This document shows positions 8,455 to 16,845 of a stretch of 47,074 nucleotides of DNA, in pieces. This DNA comes from Geodermatophilaceae bacterium (GTDB taxonomy: Bacteria; Actinomycetota; Actinomycetes; Mycobacteriales; Geodermatophilaceae), in assembly GCA_013812145.1 (NCBI GenBank), contig JACCTY010000101.1:1-47074 (forward strand). Reading direction: 5' to 3'. How positions within the stretch are numbered: the first letter of the stretch is position 1; the number at the start of each line of letters is the position of its first letter. The notes under the pieces are model-generated. The model worked only from the letters and a program-made list of their open reading frames with translations. It did no database searches and was not told the origin of the DNA. A program made the position numbers and the translations under genes.

Positions 8455-8461
8455 CGGAGGC

Positions 8462-9304
8462 ATGGTCACCCCAGCCACCATGTCACCGCCGCGTCCGATT
8501 CCCGTCGGCATCCCGCGACCCGAGTACGTCGGCAAGCCCGGACCGGCGCCGTACACCGGGTCGGAGATCAAGGACGCCGAGACGATCGCCGCCATGCGAG
8601 TGGCCGGGCGGGTGGCCGCAGCGGCGCTTGCCGAGGTCGGCCGGAACATCGTTCCCGGCGTCACCACGGACGAACTCGACCGGATCGGACACGAGTTCCT
8701 GATCGAGCACGGCGCCTACCCGTCGCCGCTGGGCTACAAGGGATTCCCGAAATCGCTGTGTACGTCGATCAACGAGGTGATCTGCCACGGCATCCCCGAC
8801 GCCACGGTGCTGCAGGACGGCGACATCGTCAACGTCGACATCACCGGCTACCTCGGCGGAGTACACGGCGATACCGACGCGACCTTCGCCGTCGGGGAGA
8901 TCGACGAGGAGTCGCGACTGCTGCTCGAGCGAACCCACGAGGCGATGATGCGCGGCATCAGGGCGGTCAAGCCGGGCCGGTCGATCAGCGTGATCGGCCG
9001 GGTGATCGAGTCTTACGCCAAACGGTTCGGGTACGGCGTGGTCCGTGACTACACCGGCCACGGCATCGGCACCGCGTTCCACACCCGCCTGGTCGTGCTG
9101 CACTACGACGAGCCGCGAGTGGACACCGTGCTGGAGCCGGGGATGACGTTCACGGTCGAGCCGATGCTGACCCTGGGCTCGATCGACTACGACATCTGGC
9201 CGGACGGGTGGACCGTTGTCACCCGCGACGGCCGCCGCAGCGCGCAGTTCGAGCACACGGTGCTCGTGACCGACAACGGCGTCGAGATTCTGACCCTCCC
9301 TTAG
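8462..9304 (+). CDS. map: Methionine aminopeptidase, type I
   Basis: Removes the N-terminal methionine from nascent proteins. The 280-residue protein carries all five metal ligands of the family in order: Asp in NVDIT, Asp in GDTDATF, His in GHGIG, Glu in VEPML and Glu in FEHT, plus the substrate-side His in FHTRL. It has an N-terminal Pro-rich extension of about 40 residues ([14 protein letters not shown]), like the longer actinobacterial MapB enzymes that dock at the ribosome. A second in-frame ATG lies six codons in. The methyltransferase that follows starts 10 bp after its stop. Confidence 0.95.
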   Translation: MVTPATMSPPRPIPVGIPRPEYVGKPGPAPYTGSEIKDAETIAAMRVAGRVAAAALAEVGRNIVPGVTTDELDRIGHEFLIEHGAYPSPLGYKGFPKSLCTSINEVICHGIPDATVLQDGDIVNVDITGYLGGVHGDTDATFAVGEIDEESRLLLERTHEAMMRGIRAVKPGRSISVIGRVIESYAKRFGYGVVRDYTGHGIGTAFHTRLVVLHYDEPRVDTVLEPGMTFTVEPMLTLGSIDYDIWPDGWTVVTRDGRRSAQFEHTVLVTDNGVEILTLP

Positions 9305-9307
9305 GGT
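9302..9307 (+). promoter_or_regulatory. Candidate -10 (TAGGGT) of the second methyltransferase
   Basis: TAGGGT overlaps the map stop codon and is followed by exactly 7 nt and the ATG at 9315. No Shine-Dalgarno site is visible, so a leaderless transcript is the simplest reading. Confidence 0.45.
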
Positions 9308-9314
9308 CGGGCGC

Positions 9315-10061
9315 ATGCCTCCGGACCGCCGCTCACCTGGCGGTGAAGCCGTGTCAGCCCGGACCGCCGCGGTCTGGTCGGTCCTGCACGATGAGCTCGC
9401 CCGCCGTCCCGGCGCCGTACTGTCCATTGTGGACGTTGGTGGTGGTACCGGTGGCTTCGCCGTACCCCTGGCCGAATTGGGGCACGCGGTCACCGTCGTC
9501 GATCCGAGCCCGGATGCGTTGGCGACGCTGGACCGCCGGGCGCAGGCCAGCGATGTGGCGGGGCGGATCCGGGCCATCCAAGGGGACACCGACACCCTGC
9601 TCGACCTGATAGCGCCGGACAGCGCGGATCTCGTGCTGTGCCACAGCCTGTTGGAGGTGGTGGACTCACCGGTTCACACCCTTCGCCTTGTTGCGGCAGT
9701 CCTGCGCGGAGGCGGCTCGCTCAGCATCCTCGTCGCCAACCGGGCTGCTGCCGTGCTCGCCAGGACCGTCGGCGGACATTTCGCCGATGCCCAGCGGGCA
9801 CTGGCCGATCCCGCCGGTCGCTGGGGCGAGGATGACGGCGCAATTCGTCGGTACGACGCCGATCAGCTCTTGACCATGGTTGCCGCGGCGGGGCTGTCCG
9901 CGGAACAATTTCACGGCGTGCGGGTGGTGGCCGACCTCCTACCGGGCGCGGTGGCCGACGGAGCGGGGGAGTCGCTGGTGGGCATGGAACTCGCCTTGAG
10001 CGGGACGTCGCCGTACCGGGAGATCGCGACCCAGCTGCACGTCCTCGCCCGCAAGGTGTGA
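9315..10061 (+). CDS. SAM-dependent class I methyltransferase (paralogue)
   Basis: A 248-residue Rossmann methyltransferase: motif I IVDVGGGTGG near residues 38-47, the acidic end of strand 2 in VTVVDPS, then DLVLCHSLLEVVD. The C-terminal half shares its architecture with the methyltransferase at 672-1460 (CHxxL, a SILVAN or SLLVRN strand, a gap, then GVRV), so the two look like diverged paralogues 8 kb apart. Substrate is unknown. A GTG at 9351 is an alternative start closer to the conserved region. It follows map closely but seems to have its own leaderless promoter. Confidence 0.8.
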   Translation: MPPDRRSPGGEAVSARTAAVWSVLHDELARRPGAVLSIVDVGGGTGGFAVPLAELGHAVTVVDPSPDALATLDRRAQASDVAGRIRAIQGDTDTLLDLIAPDSADLVLCHSLLEVVDSPVHTLRLVAAVLRGGGSLSILVANRAAAVLARTVGGHFADAQRALADPAGRWGEDDGAIRRYDADQLLTMVAAAGLSAEQFHGVRVVADLLPGAVADGAGESLVGMELALSGTSPYREIATQLHVLARKV

Positions 10062-10095
10062 GCCGGCTTGCCGTGCTGACACCTCTGACCCCTTC

Positions 10096-10914
10096 GTGGA
10101 CCTAGCAGTGCCGCATCCGCTTTTCGACGTCGATGTCATCGACACAGTTGCGGCCCACCTGGCTTCGGTGGGCACTGTCTTCCGGGTTTTCGACCAGCAG
10201 GATTCCGGCTGCGAGTCGTACGGCGTGGCCATCGGACCGGAGCGCTGGTTCGTCAAGACCGCCCTGACGGCAGGTGCTGTCCAGTCACTGGAACGCGCCA
10301 AGGTCCTCCATGCGGCCGTCAAGCATCCGGCGATCATCTCCCTGCGGCACGCCCTGACCACTGCTGATGGCGTGCCTGTGCTCGTGTATCCATGGGTGGA
10401 CGGCGAGCTGCTGTATCACGCGACCGTCCCGCGCACAGCGACGCGTACGCAGCCAGACAGCCCGATGGCCCGCTTCCGCCGGCTACCGGTGGCGGCGGTG
10501 GAGGTGGCGATAGCGCGCGTCCTGGACGCGCATCTCGCGGTGGAGTCGGCCGGCTTCGTCGCGGTCGACTTCTACGACGGCTGCCTGCTGTACGACTTCG
10601 AGCGCGGTCAGGTGCGGCTGGTCGACTTCGACGAGTACCGACCTGGACCGTTCGTGTCCACCGAGCAACTCAGCGGCTCCCGGCGATTCATGGCGCCCGA
10701 GGAGTACGGCGTCGGCCACCCGATAGACATCAGAACCACCGTGTTCACCCTCGGACGCGCCGCCCGGCTGCTGCTGGATGCCGGCGACGAGGAGAACGCC
10801 TGGCGCGGCACCGCTGCTCAGCTCGACGTCGTACGCCGGGCCACCGACCCTGATCCGGCCGGGCGGTACCCGAGCGTGCGCGCGCTTGCTGACAGCTGGC
10901 GGCAAGCTTGTTGA
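10096..10914 (+). CDS. Divergent protein-kinase-like protein
   Basis: A 272-residue protein with a recognisable but degenerate kinase fold. Lys54 in WFVKTA fits the ATP-anchoring lysine. The catalytic loop reads AVDFYDGCLLYD (D158), where the family Asn that binds Mg is Cys163. The DFG motif is DFD (177-179), and the activation segment ends in GSRRFMAPEEY, an APE motif. No glycine-rich loop is clear. No receptor, transmembrane or PASTA part is present, so it would be cytoplasmic. It could be a weakly active kinase, a pseudokinase or a small-molecule phosphotransferase. The start is a GTG; another in-frame GTG lies four codons later. Confidence 0.7.
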   Translation: MDLAVPHPLFDVDVIDTVAAHLASVGTVFRVFDQQDSGCESYGVAIGPERWFVKTALTAGAVQSLERAKVLHAAVKHPAIISLRHALTTADGVPVLVYPWVDGELLYHATVPRTATRTQPDSPMARFRRLPVAAVEVAIARVLDAHLAVESAGFVAVDFYDGCLLYDFERGQVRLVDFDEYRPGPFVSTEQLSGSRRFMAPEEYGVGHPIDIRTTVFTLGRAARLLLDAGDEENAWRGTAAQLDVVRRATDPDPAGRYPSVRALADSWRQAC

Positions 10915-10929
10915 TTCAAGGGAGCCGGT

Positions 10930-11742
10930 TCAGCGACTATCGCCGGAACGCTCCTGATTGCCAACGTCACGCCAGGTGAGCCAGTCTCGGACTGGTTCGA
11001 CGTCGTAGTCGGGCCCGTTGACGCCGAGCGTGATCTGGGTGAATCCCATCTCCAGGTAGTCCTCGGCCAGCGCCAGGTCGGCGCCGATCCGGTCGGACTC
11101 GATGCCGACGGCCCACTCGATCGTGGCCGGATCGCGGCCTTCATGGTCGCACCAGCCACGAAGTGCGGCCACCGCCGGCGCCAGCTCCTCCGGGCGGGAC
11201 GGGAACATGGCGTGCCAGACATCGGCGTACCGGGCTACCAGGCGCAGGGTCCGGCGCAGGCCGGTCCCACCGATCAGAATCGGCATCCGGCGCACGGGGG
11301 CCGGGTTCAAGCCCGCGAACCGGTCGAGGATGGTCGGAAGGTTCCTGTCCAGCGCCGCGATCCGGCTCGCCACCGTGCCGAACTCGTATCCGTACGCGTC
11401 GTAGTCGCGCTCGAACCAGCCGGCGCCCATACCCAGCACGAGCCGCCCGCCGCTGATGTGGTCCACCGTGCGCGCCATGTCGGCCAGCAGGTGCGGATTC
11501 CGGTACGAGTTGCAGGTCACGAGCGGGCCCAGCTCGATCCGGGAGGTGGCCTCGGCCCAGGCGGCGAGCATCGTCCAGCACTCGAAGTGGGCGCCGTCCG
11601 AGGGGCCGTAGAGGGGATAGAAGTGGTCCCAGTTGTAGAGCACGTCCGCGCCCAGCTCCTCAGCGCGCACCGCGGCCCGCCGCAGGCCGGCGATAGAGCC
11701 GTGCTGCGGGTGCAGCTGCACGCCGATGCGTACCCTCGTCAT
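10930..11742 (-). CDS. LLM-class F420-dependent oxidoreductase
   Basis: A 270-residue luciferase-like monooxygenase fold (TIM barrel), of the type that uses F420 or FMN. Family features are the N-terminal strand RIGVQLHPQHG, a helix with RAAVRAEELGADVLYNWDHFYP, then ELGPLVTCNSYRNPHLLA, the cofactor-side motif ISGGRLVLGMGAGW, and GGTGLRRTLRLVARYADVWH. The F420 preference is inferred from the family typical of actinobacteria. I start at the ATG at 11742, where the first strand begins. The gene is divergent from the MerR regulator with 40 bp between the starts, so MerR may control it. Confidence 0.85.
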   Translation of the reverse strand: MTRVRIGVQLHPQHGSIAGLRRAAVRAEELGADVLYNWDHFYPLYGPSDGAHFECWTMLAAWAEATSRIELGPLVTCNSYRNPHLLADMARTVDHISGGRLVLGMGAGWFERDYDAYGYEFGTVASRIAALDRNLPTILDRFAGLNPAPVRRMPILIGGTGLRRTLRLVARYADVWHAMFPSRPEELAPAVAALRGWCDHEGRDPATIEWAVGIESDRIGADLALAEDYLEMGFTQITLGVNGPDYDVEPVRDWLTWRDVGNQERSGDSR

Positions 11743-11760
11743 GCCACGCAGGCTGCGGCT

Positions 11761-11773
11761 TCCCACTGTGGGA
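11761..11773. promoter_or_regulatory. Perfect palindrome between oxidoreductase and MerR genes
   Basis: TCCCAC-T-GTGGGA is a 13-bp perfect inverted repeat in the 40-bp divergent intergenic region and abuts the MerR ribosome site. MerR proteins bind dyad-symmetric sites, so it is a candidate operator controlling both genes. No binding data are implied. Confidence 0.4.
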
Positions 11774-11782
11774 GGGTCAAGA

Positions 11783-12598
11783 GTGTTCCGGATCGGTGAG
11801 TTCGCGCGGTTCACCCGGGTGAGCGTGAAGATGCTTCGCCACTACGACGAGATCGGTTTGCTACCACCGGCGCACGTGGACCCGCGGACCGGATACCGCT
11901 GGTACGCCGCCGCCCAGCTGCCGTCGCTCAACCGCATCCTGCTGCTGCGGGATCTCGGCTTCGGCCTCGATGAGATCGCCGACGACGGCGGCGTGGATGT
12001 CGACTCGGCCTACGAGCGGCGGGAGCGAGAACTTCGAGCGGAACTCGGCCGCGCGTCGGCGCGGCTGCGGGCGGTCCGGGCCAGGCGGCTGATGCTCGCC
12101 GCGGTCGGCCCGGCTCGGCTCACCGACGTCGTCGTCCGCCCGATCGGCACCGAGCTGGTCGCCACCCTGGCCGACGTCGACGACGTGCCCGCCGCCTTCT
12201 ACGAGGTCGAGGGGTATGTACGCCAACATGGCGCCAGGGCCGCTCGGCCTCCGATGGCGCTGCTCGGCGACGGCGGCACCGCCACGGTCGCGGTGCCGGT
12301 CACCATGCGACTACCCGCTGATGGCGTCATGTCCGTCACCCAACTGCCGGCGGTGCCCAGCATGGCCTGCACTGTCCATCGTGGACGGTACGGGGACCTC
12401 GGCGGGCATCTGCAGCGGATGCTCGGCTGGCTGGAGGAGACCGGGCGGCAGCCCGACGGGACGATCCGTGAGGTATACCTGCGCTTCGGCGCAGAACCGG
12501 AATTGAGGCTGCCGCCTGACTACCTCACCGACAACGTCGACGACCTCGTGACCGAACTACAGGTGCCGGTGCGGCAGACCGTCGGTCATGGGCGCTAG
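11783..12598 (+). CDS. MerR-family regulator with GyrI-like C-terminal domain
   Basis: The 271-residue protein begins with a winged-helix MerR domain: FRIGEFARFTRVSVKMLRHYDEIGLL, then RTGYRWYAAAQLPSLNRI, where the usual YR(Y/F)Y motif reads YRWY. A coiled-coil dimerisation helix with many Arg and Glu residues follows (about 75-105). The C-terminal 150 residues resemble the GyrI-like effector-binding domain (BmrR type), with the strands MACTVHRGRYGDLGGHL and EVYLRF. Such regulators respond to small hydrophobic or cationic compounds. The GTG at 11783 is supported by GGAGGG 6 nt upstream. Its stop overlaps the candidate dinB -10 hexamer. Confidence 0.85.
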   Translation: MFRIGEFARFTRVSVKMLRHYDEIGLLPPAHVDPRTGYRWYAAAQLPSLNRILLLRDLGFGLDEIADDGGVDVDSAYERRERELRAELGRASARLRAVRARRLMLAAVGPARLTDVVVRPIGTELVATLADVDDVPAAFYEVEGYVRQHGARAARPPMALLGDGGTATVAVPVTMRLPADGVMSVTQLPAVPSMACTVHRGRYGDLGGHLQRMLGWLEETGRQPDGTIREVYLRFGAEPELRLPPDYLTDNVDDLVTELQVPVRQTVGHGR

Positions 12599-12601
12599 GC
12601 T
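12596..12601 (+). promoter_or_regulatory. Candidate -10 (TAGGCT) of dinB
   Basis: TAGGCT fits TANNNT, overlaps the MerR stop codon and lies 7 bp before the SOS box. The predicted transcription start is at the left edge of the box, the same geometry as for the DnaE2 operon. No good -35 is visible. Confidence 0.45.
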
Positions 12602-12608
12602 GCGCCCT

Positions 12609-12624
12609 TCGAACAAGCTTTCGA
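12609..12624. promoter_or_regulatory. LexA-binding SOS box of dinB (one mismatch)
   Basis: TCGAAC-AAGC-TTTCGA matches the consensus TCGAAC-N4-GTTCGA except for one base (G to T) at the start of the right arm. It ends 12 bp before the dinB ATG. Being imperfect, it should bind LexA less tightly than the perfect box at 1554, so dinB could be derepressed earlier or have higher basal expression; that ranking is inference. Confidence 0.7.
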
Positions 12625-12636
12625 GTTGAGGTGATC

Positions 12637-13911
12637 ATGCCGGCCGGTCCAGACGCCGACGATGCCGGGTGTCGGTTCCTGCACGTCGACATGGATGCCT
12701 TCTTCGCCAGCGTCGAGGTCCGCCGCCGCCCCGAACTGCGTGGCAAGCCGGTGCTCGTCGGCGGAGACGGGAACCGCGGCGTGGTCACGTCGGCGACGTA
12801 CGAAGCCCGCGCCTGCGGGGTGCACAGCGCGATGCCGATGGGGCGGGCCAAGCGGCTCTGCCCGCACGCGGTCGTCGTCCCCGGCGACATGCGCCTGTAC
12901 GCCGAGGTGTCCAAGGGCATCATGGCGCTCTTCCGGTCGATCACCCCGCTGGTCGAGCCGCTGTCGCTGGACGAGGCGTTTCTCGACGTGGCCGGGGCGC
13001 GGCGGCGACTGGGCGGCCCCTGGGAGATCGCCACCTGGATCCGGGCGCGGGTCGAGGACGAACAGGGGATCACCTGCTCGGTGGGAGTGGCCTCCACCAA
13101 GTTCGTGGCCAAGCTCGCCTCGACCAGGTGCAAGCCTGATGGACTGCTCGTCGTCCCGGTCGACGGAGTGATCCGGTTCCTCCATGCGCTCCCGGTCGCT
13201 GCCCTGTGGGGAGTCGGGGTGCGGACCGAGGAGCAGCTGACCCAGCTGGGCCTGCGCTCGGTCGGCCAGGTCGCCAACACGCCGCTGCCGACGCTGCAGC
13301 GGGCGCTCGGGCCGGCGTTGGGCGCGCACCTGCACGCGCTGTCCTGGGGTAAGGACCAGCGCGTCGTCGTACCGCACGAGCCGGAGAAGTCCATCGGCTC
13401 GGAGGAGACGTTCTCCTCCGACGTGGACGATCCCGCGGTGGTCTCACGCGAACTGCTGCGGCTCTCGGAGCGGACAGCGGGCAGGTTGCGCTCGGCCGGG
13501 GCGCTGTCGCGGACGGTCAGCATCAAGGTCCGCTTCCACGACTTCACGACGCTGACCCGGTCCCGCACGCTGCGCGTTTCCACCGATGTCGGCCAGGAGA
13601 TCTTCGAGGTCGCCAGTCAGCTCTACGACGCGCTGGGGTTGGATCGAGCCCGGATCCGGCTGGTGGGGGTGCGTGCGGAGGGACTCGTGCCTACCGCCGA
13701 GGCGCCTGTCCAACTGCTGCTCGGGGCTCGCGAACACGGCCGGCGCGACGCCGAGCAGGCCGCGGATCGGGCCGCGCGACGTTTCGGCACCGGCGCCGTC
13801 CGCCCGGCCACGCTGCTCGATCCCCGGTCGGTGTCGACACGTCCCGCCCGGCCCGCCGGGACTCCCGAGGGGATGCGCCCGGGCGGCAACGGTGCGGACC
13901 GGCGACAGTGA
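12637..13911 (+). CDS. dinB: DNA polymerase IV (Y family)
   Basis: Y-family translesion polymerase of 424 residues. The palm carries FLHVDMDAFFASVE (first catalytic Asp) and SLDEAFLDV (Asp-Glu pair); the DinB-type GVHSAMPM motif, the thumb GVGVRTEEQL and the little-finger domain EKSIGSEETF follow, so it looks active. The tail after about residue 360 is basic and Pro-rich; no clear clamp-binding QLxLF is visible, although APVQLLLG resembles one. The ATG at 12637 has GAGGTGA just upstream; a GTG two codons earlier is possible. An SOS box directly precedes it. Together with DnaE2 it makes two SOS-linked lesion-bypass polymerases 6 kb apart. Confidence 0.95.
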   Translation: MPAGPDADDAGCRFLHVDMDAFFASVEVRRRPELRGKPVLVGGDGNRGVVTSATYEARACGVHSAMPMGRAKRLCPHAVVVPGDMRLYAEVSKGIMALFRSITPLVEPLSLDEAFLDVAGARRRLGGPWEIATWIRARVEDEQGITCSVGVASTKFVAKLASTRCKPDGLLVVPVDGVIRFLHALPVAALWGVGVRTEEQLTQLGLRSVGQVANTPLPTLQRALGPALGAHLHALSWGKDQRVVVPHEPEKSIGSEETFSSDVDDPAVVSRELLRLSERTAGRLRSAGALSRTVSIKVRFHDFTTLTRSRTLRVSTDVGQEIFEVASQLYDALGLDRARIRLVGVRAEGLVPTAEAPVQLLLGAREHGRRDAEQAADRAARRFGTGAVRPATLLDPRSVSTRPARPAGTPEGMRPGGNGADRRQ

Positions 13912-13973
13912 GACGTAGCCAAACCGGAACAACCTCAGCCTCCGTTCGCCTTTCGCCCAGCCCGAACGGCTCG

Positions 13974-13979
13974 TATCCT
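13974..13979 (+). promoter_or_regulatory. Candidate -10 (TATCCT) of the DUF3040 gene
   Basis: TATCCT fits TANNNT and lies 53 bp before the GTG start, leaving an untranslated leader of about 45 nt that includes the ribosome site GGGAGGA. No convincing -35 is present. Confidence 0.4.
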
Positions 13980-14032
13980 TTGACGTAGCGGGTACTCACC
14001 CGCTCCGCTGACGTACTACCGGGAGGATCAGC

Positions 14033-14422
14033 GTGCCGCTCTCCGAGCACGAGCAGCGCTTGCTCGAGCAGATCGAGCGCGCGCTGATCGACGACGACCC
14101 GAAGTTCGCCTCGACGGTGCGCTCGACCGACCTGCGGACTCGTGCCAAGCGCAAGCTCCGGCTCTCGATCCTGCTCGGCATCCTCGGATTGGCCCTGCTC
14201 ATCGGTGGGGCGGTCAGCCAGACGGTCGCCCTCGGCGTGTTCGGCTTCCTGGTCATGTTCGCCGGTGCCGGATACGCGATGATCAACTACAAGCAGCTCT
14301 CCGGTGCCGCCGATGTCCGTCCGGTGGACGGGAAGAAGCCCGCCGGATCGACTCGCAAGCAGCGCAAGACACCGTTGAAGAGCCGGCTGGAAGAGCGTTT
14401 CCGGCGCCGCTACGACGAGTAG
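14033..14422 (+). CDS. DUF3040 membrane protein
   Basis: A 129-residue protein that begins with the DUF3040 signature PLSEHEQRLLEQIERAL followed by DPKFASTVR. Two transmembrane helices follow (about residues 44-63 and 66-86), then a basic cytoplasmic tail ending in RLEERFRRRYDE. The family is restricted to actinobacteria, typically lies just upstream of the dcw cluster, and has no known biochemical function. The GTG start has GGGAGGA upstream. It runs convergently into the transglutaminase gene with a 49-bp gap. Confidence 0.9.
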   Translation: MPLSEHEQRLLEQIERALIDDDPKFASTVRSTDLRTRAKRKLRLSILLGILGLALLIGGAVSQTVALGVFGFLVMFAGAGYAMINYKQLSGAADVRPVDGKKPAGSTRKQRKTPLKSRLEERFRRRYDE

Positions 14423-14471
14423 CGAGTAGCCCTCAGCGGCACCTCAACTGCCTCCGGCGGCTTTGGCGCGT

Positions 14472-16781
14472 TCATCGATGTCGGGCCGCCTGCGGCGCCC
14501 GCATCGACCGCCAGCGGGCCCGACCGCGTTCGCGCGTGCCACGCGCCTCCTGGCTGAGCCGGCGCACGGACGACGGGGGCAGCACGGCGGCCCGGAGCCG
14601 GTCGCGTCGCCCGGCGTCGTGCCGGATGACCGTGTTGACCGCTCGGGTGGCAGCGGCGAGGTCGCCGTCGACCGAGGCCTGCGCCTCGGGTGCGTAGCGA
14701 GCCCGCTCCTCGGCGGTCGCGAGCAGCCGGATCGCCTCGGCCGCCTCCCGGTCGAAGGAGTGCTCCTTGGCCACCCGCCGGGCCACGCCCCGCGGCGTTT
14801 CCGAGCGTGCCGTCGTACCGCCAAGATCCGCGGCCGTGTCGAGGATCTCGTCCCAGGCCGCGTGTGCGGCCGGGTTGCCGCCCTCGGCCGCCGTACGCAG
14901 CCGCCGTCGGCGCATGGCCAGCCGGAGCACCGCCGGGGTGACCAACGCTCCCACGACAAGCACGCCGAGCAACCAGATCAACACGGTCATCGGATCGAGG
15001 ATCCCGGTGGACGTGCCGCCGCCCGCGCTGCCCTGCTCGCCCGGGAGGCTTGGCTCGAGATCCAGACCAGGCCCGCCCGCGGTTCCCGAGGCACGGGAGT
15101 TGGTCGCGGCTGACGTCGGGGCGGACGGGTTGCTGTCCACGCGGGGAGCCCAGGCCGGCTCGATCCCGCGGCCACCGCCCAGTGGTGTCGGGTCGAACGG
15201 CACCCAGCCGATCCCGTCGAAGTACGCCTCCACCCACGCGTGCCTGTCGTCGGTGGTCACCGTCCAGCTGCCGGCGTTGAACTTGCCTGGCGTGTAGCCG
15301 ATGACGACCCGGGCGGGAACGTTGGCGAACCGCAGCATCACCGCCATCGCCGCGGCGTACTGCTCGCAGTAGCCCTGCCGGTTGGTCAGGAAGTCGACGA
15401 GAGCGTCGCCGCTGGTTCCCGGCTCGGTGCTCAGGCTGTAGATGAACTCACTCGCCGGGTCGGTGAAGAAGTCGTTGATCGCGATCGTCCGGGCGTAGGG
15501 ACCCTCGGCGCCGTCCACGAGGTCGCTCACCAGGTTGGAGATCTCCGGCTTGACCAGCCGGGGCAGCGCCGTGAACCGCCGCTGCACCTGGTCCTCGGAG
15601 TCCAGATCGTCGGCGGCCTCGAGATCCCGCACCGACGGTGCCGGTTCGTCGGCTTCGACGGTGTACACGAGCCCCGAGGTGCGGTCGTTCTCGCTCCAGA
15701 TCGTGCTGCTGATCGCGTCGAAGCGCCAGTCACCCTCGCTGTCCACATCACGGGTGGAGTAGTACGTGGCCAGGAACCGGTCGTCCTGGTCCAACACCTC
15801 GATCTGCGCTTCCACGTTGCGGGTGGGGCTGCCGCTCGGGACACCGGGCAGGTCGCCCGCGTTGGCGTCGAAGGTGCCGTCGAGGTTCCCTGGCGCCCAG
15901 CCCTGCTCGGTATACGTCTCGAGGGACACCCCCCGCAGGTAGTACGGCTCCTCGACGTTTGTCTCTACCCGCAGCAGGTCGACCGGCTCGGGTAGCGTCA
16001 GGTCGCCGGCCAGACTGGCGAGGGGATTCAGCGACGTCCCGGGGCCTTCCCCGATTCCGTTGCCGACGGTTTGCAGGATCCCGCTGGGTAGCGACGGAAC
16101 CAGCAACGGCAGCACCAGGCCGGCCGCAATCGCGAGCAGCCCGATCCGCCGCGAGGCGAGCAGCCCGAACGTCGGTGTACTCGGTCCATCGTCTGCCCCG
16201 CGTCCCCAGCGCAGCATGGCCTCGCGGCCGTCGACGAACAACAGCAGCAGGTAGCCCAGGGCCGCGCCCACGAACGGCCACCACGGGATGCCCTGGACGA
16301 GCGCCGCGGTCGGGATCGCATACAGCACGAGCAGGGCCAATCCGGCGACCGCCGGCCGGCGCATCGTGACCGCGAGGATGTCGACGGCCACGGCGACGGC
16401 ACCGACGCCGATCGTGGCCAGGAAGAGCAGCTCGTCCAGGGTCTGAGCAGGGGAGACCTGGGTGCGCACGGCGTACCCCGCCTCGCCGAGCAGCGTCCGC
16501 ATGTCCGACAAGCTCGTCCAGGTAGGAACCACACCCAGAAACGCGTTACCGGGGACGAACAACGCGGTGAGGACGACCAGGCCGCCGGCCACCTGCAGCA
16601 GCGGCGTCCAAGGTGCGAGGCCGGGCAGCCGGCGGGCCGCGACGCTGACTGCCGCTACCGCGAGGAGAACGAGGAATACCGGAGGCACCCAGTCGATGTT
16701 GACGAAGACCGGTTCCAGCGACAGGGCGCCGAGCAGTACGCCGATGCCGGAGGCGAGGGCAAGCTTTGTGGTGACTGTCAT
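14472..16781 (-). CDS. TgpA-like transmembrane transglutaminase (DUF3488-transglutaminase core)
   Basis: A 769-residue membrane protein: about six N-terminal transmembrane helices (DUF3488 region, to about residue 230), an extracytoplasmic transglutaminase/protease-like core, one further transmembrane helix near residue 600 and a cytoplasmic DUF4129-type tail. The catalytic triad appears complete: Cys about 472 (QGYCEQYAAAM), His about 514 (DDRHAWVEAYF) and Asp about 530 (WVPFDPTP). Relatives often occur in an operon with MoxR and DUF58, as here; substrates are unknown, and an envelope role is likely. I chose the ATG at 16781, which has GGAG about 9 nt upstream; a GTG eight codons earlier lacks one. 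Confidence 0.9.
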   Translation of the reverse strand: MTVTTKLALASGIGVLLGALSLEPVFVNIDWVPPVFLVLLAVAAVSVAARRLPGLAPWTPLLQVAGGLVVLTALFVPGNAFLGVVPTWTSLSDMRTLLGEAGYAVRTQVSPAQTLDELLFLATIGVGAVAVAVDILAVTMRRPAVAGLALLVLYAIPTAALVQGIPWWPFVGAALGYLLLLFVDGREAMLRWGRGADDGPSTPTFGLLASRRIGLLAIAAGLVLPLLVPSLPSGILQTVGNGIGEGPGTSLNPLASLAGDLTLPEPVDLLRVETNVEEPYYLRGVSLETYTEQGWAPGNLDGTFDANAGDLPGVPSGSPTRNVEAQIEVLDQDDRFLATYYSTRDVDSEGDWRFDAISSTIWSENDRTSGLVYTVEADEPAPSVRDLEAADDLDSEDQVQRRFTALPRLVKPEISNLVSDLVDGAEGPYARTIAINDFFTDPASEFIYSLSTEPGTSGDALVDFLTNRQGYCEQYAAAMAVMLRFANVPARVVIGYTPGKFNAGSWTVTTDDRHAWVEAYFDGIGWVPFDPTPLGGGRGIEPAWAPRVDSNPSAPTSAATNSRASGTAGGPGLDLEPSLPGEQGSAGGGTSTGILDPMTVLIWLLGVLVVGALVTPAVLRLAMRRRRLRTAAEGGNPAAHAAWDEILDTAADLGGTTARSETPRGVARRVAKEHSFDREAAEAIRLLATAEERARYAPEAQASVDGDLAAATRAVNTVIRHDAGRRDRLRAAVLPPSSVRRLSQEARGTRERGRARWRSMRAPQAARHR

Positions 16782-16845
16782 GAGCGAGGCTCCGTCCGGG
16801 AGCACACGACGGGAGCGGACTGGACGGAGCCGAGTGGGGTCACTG

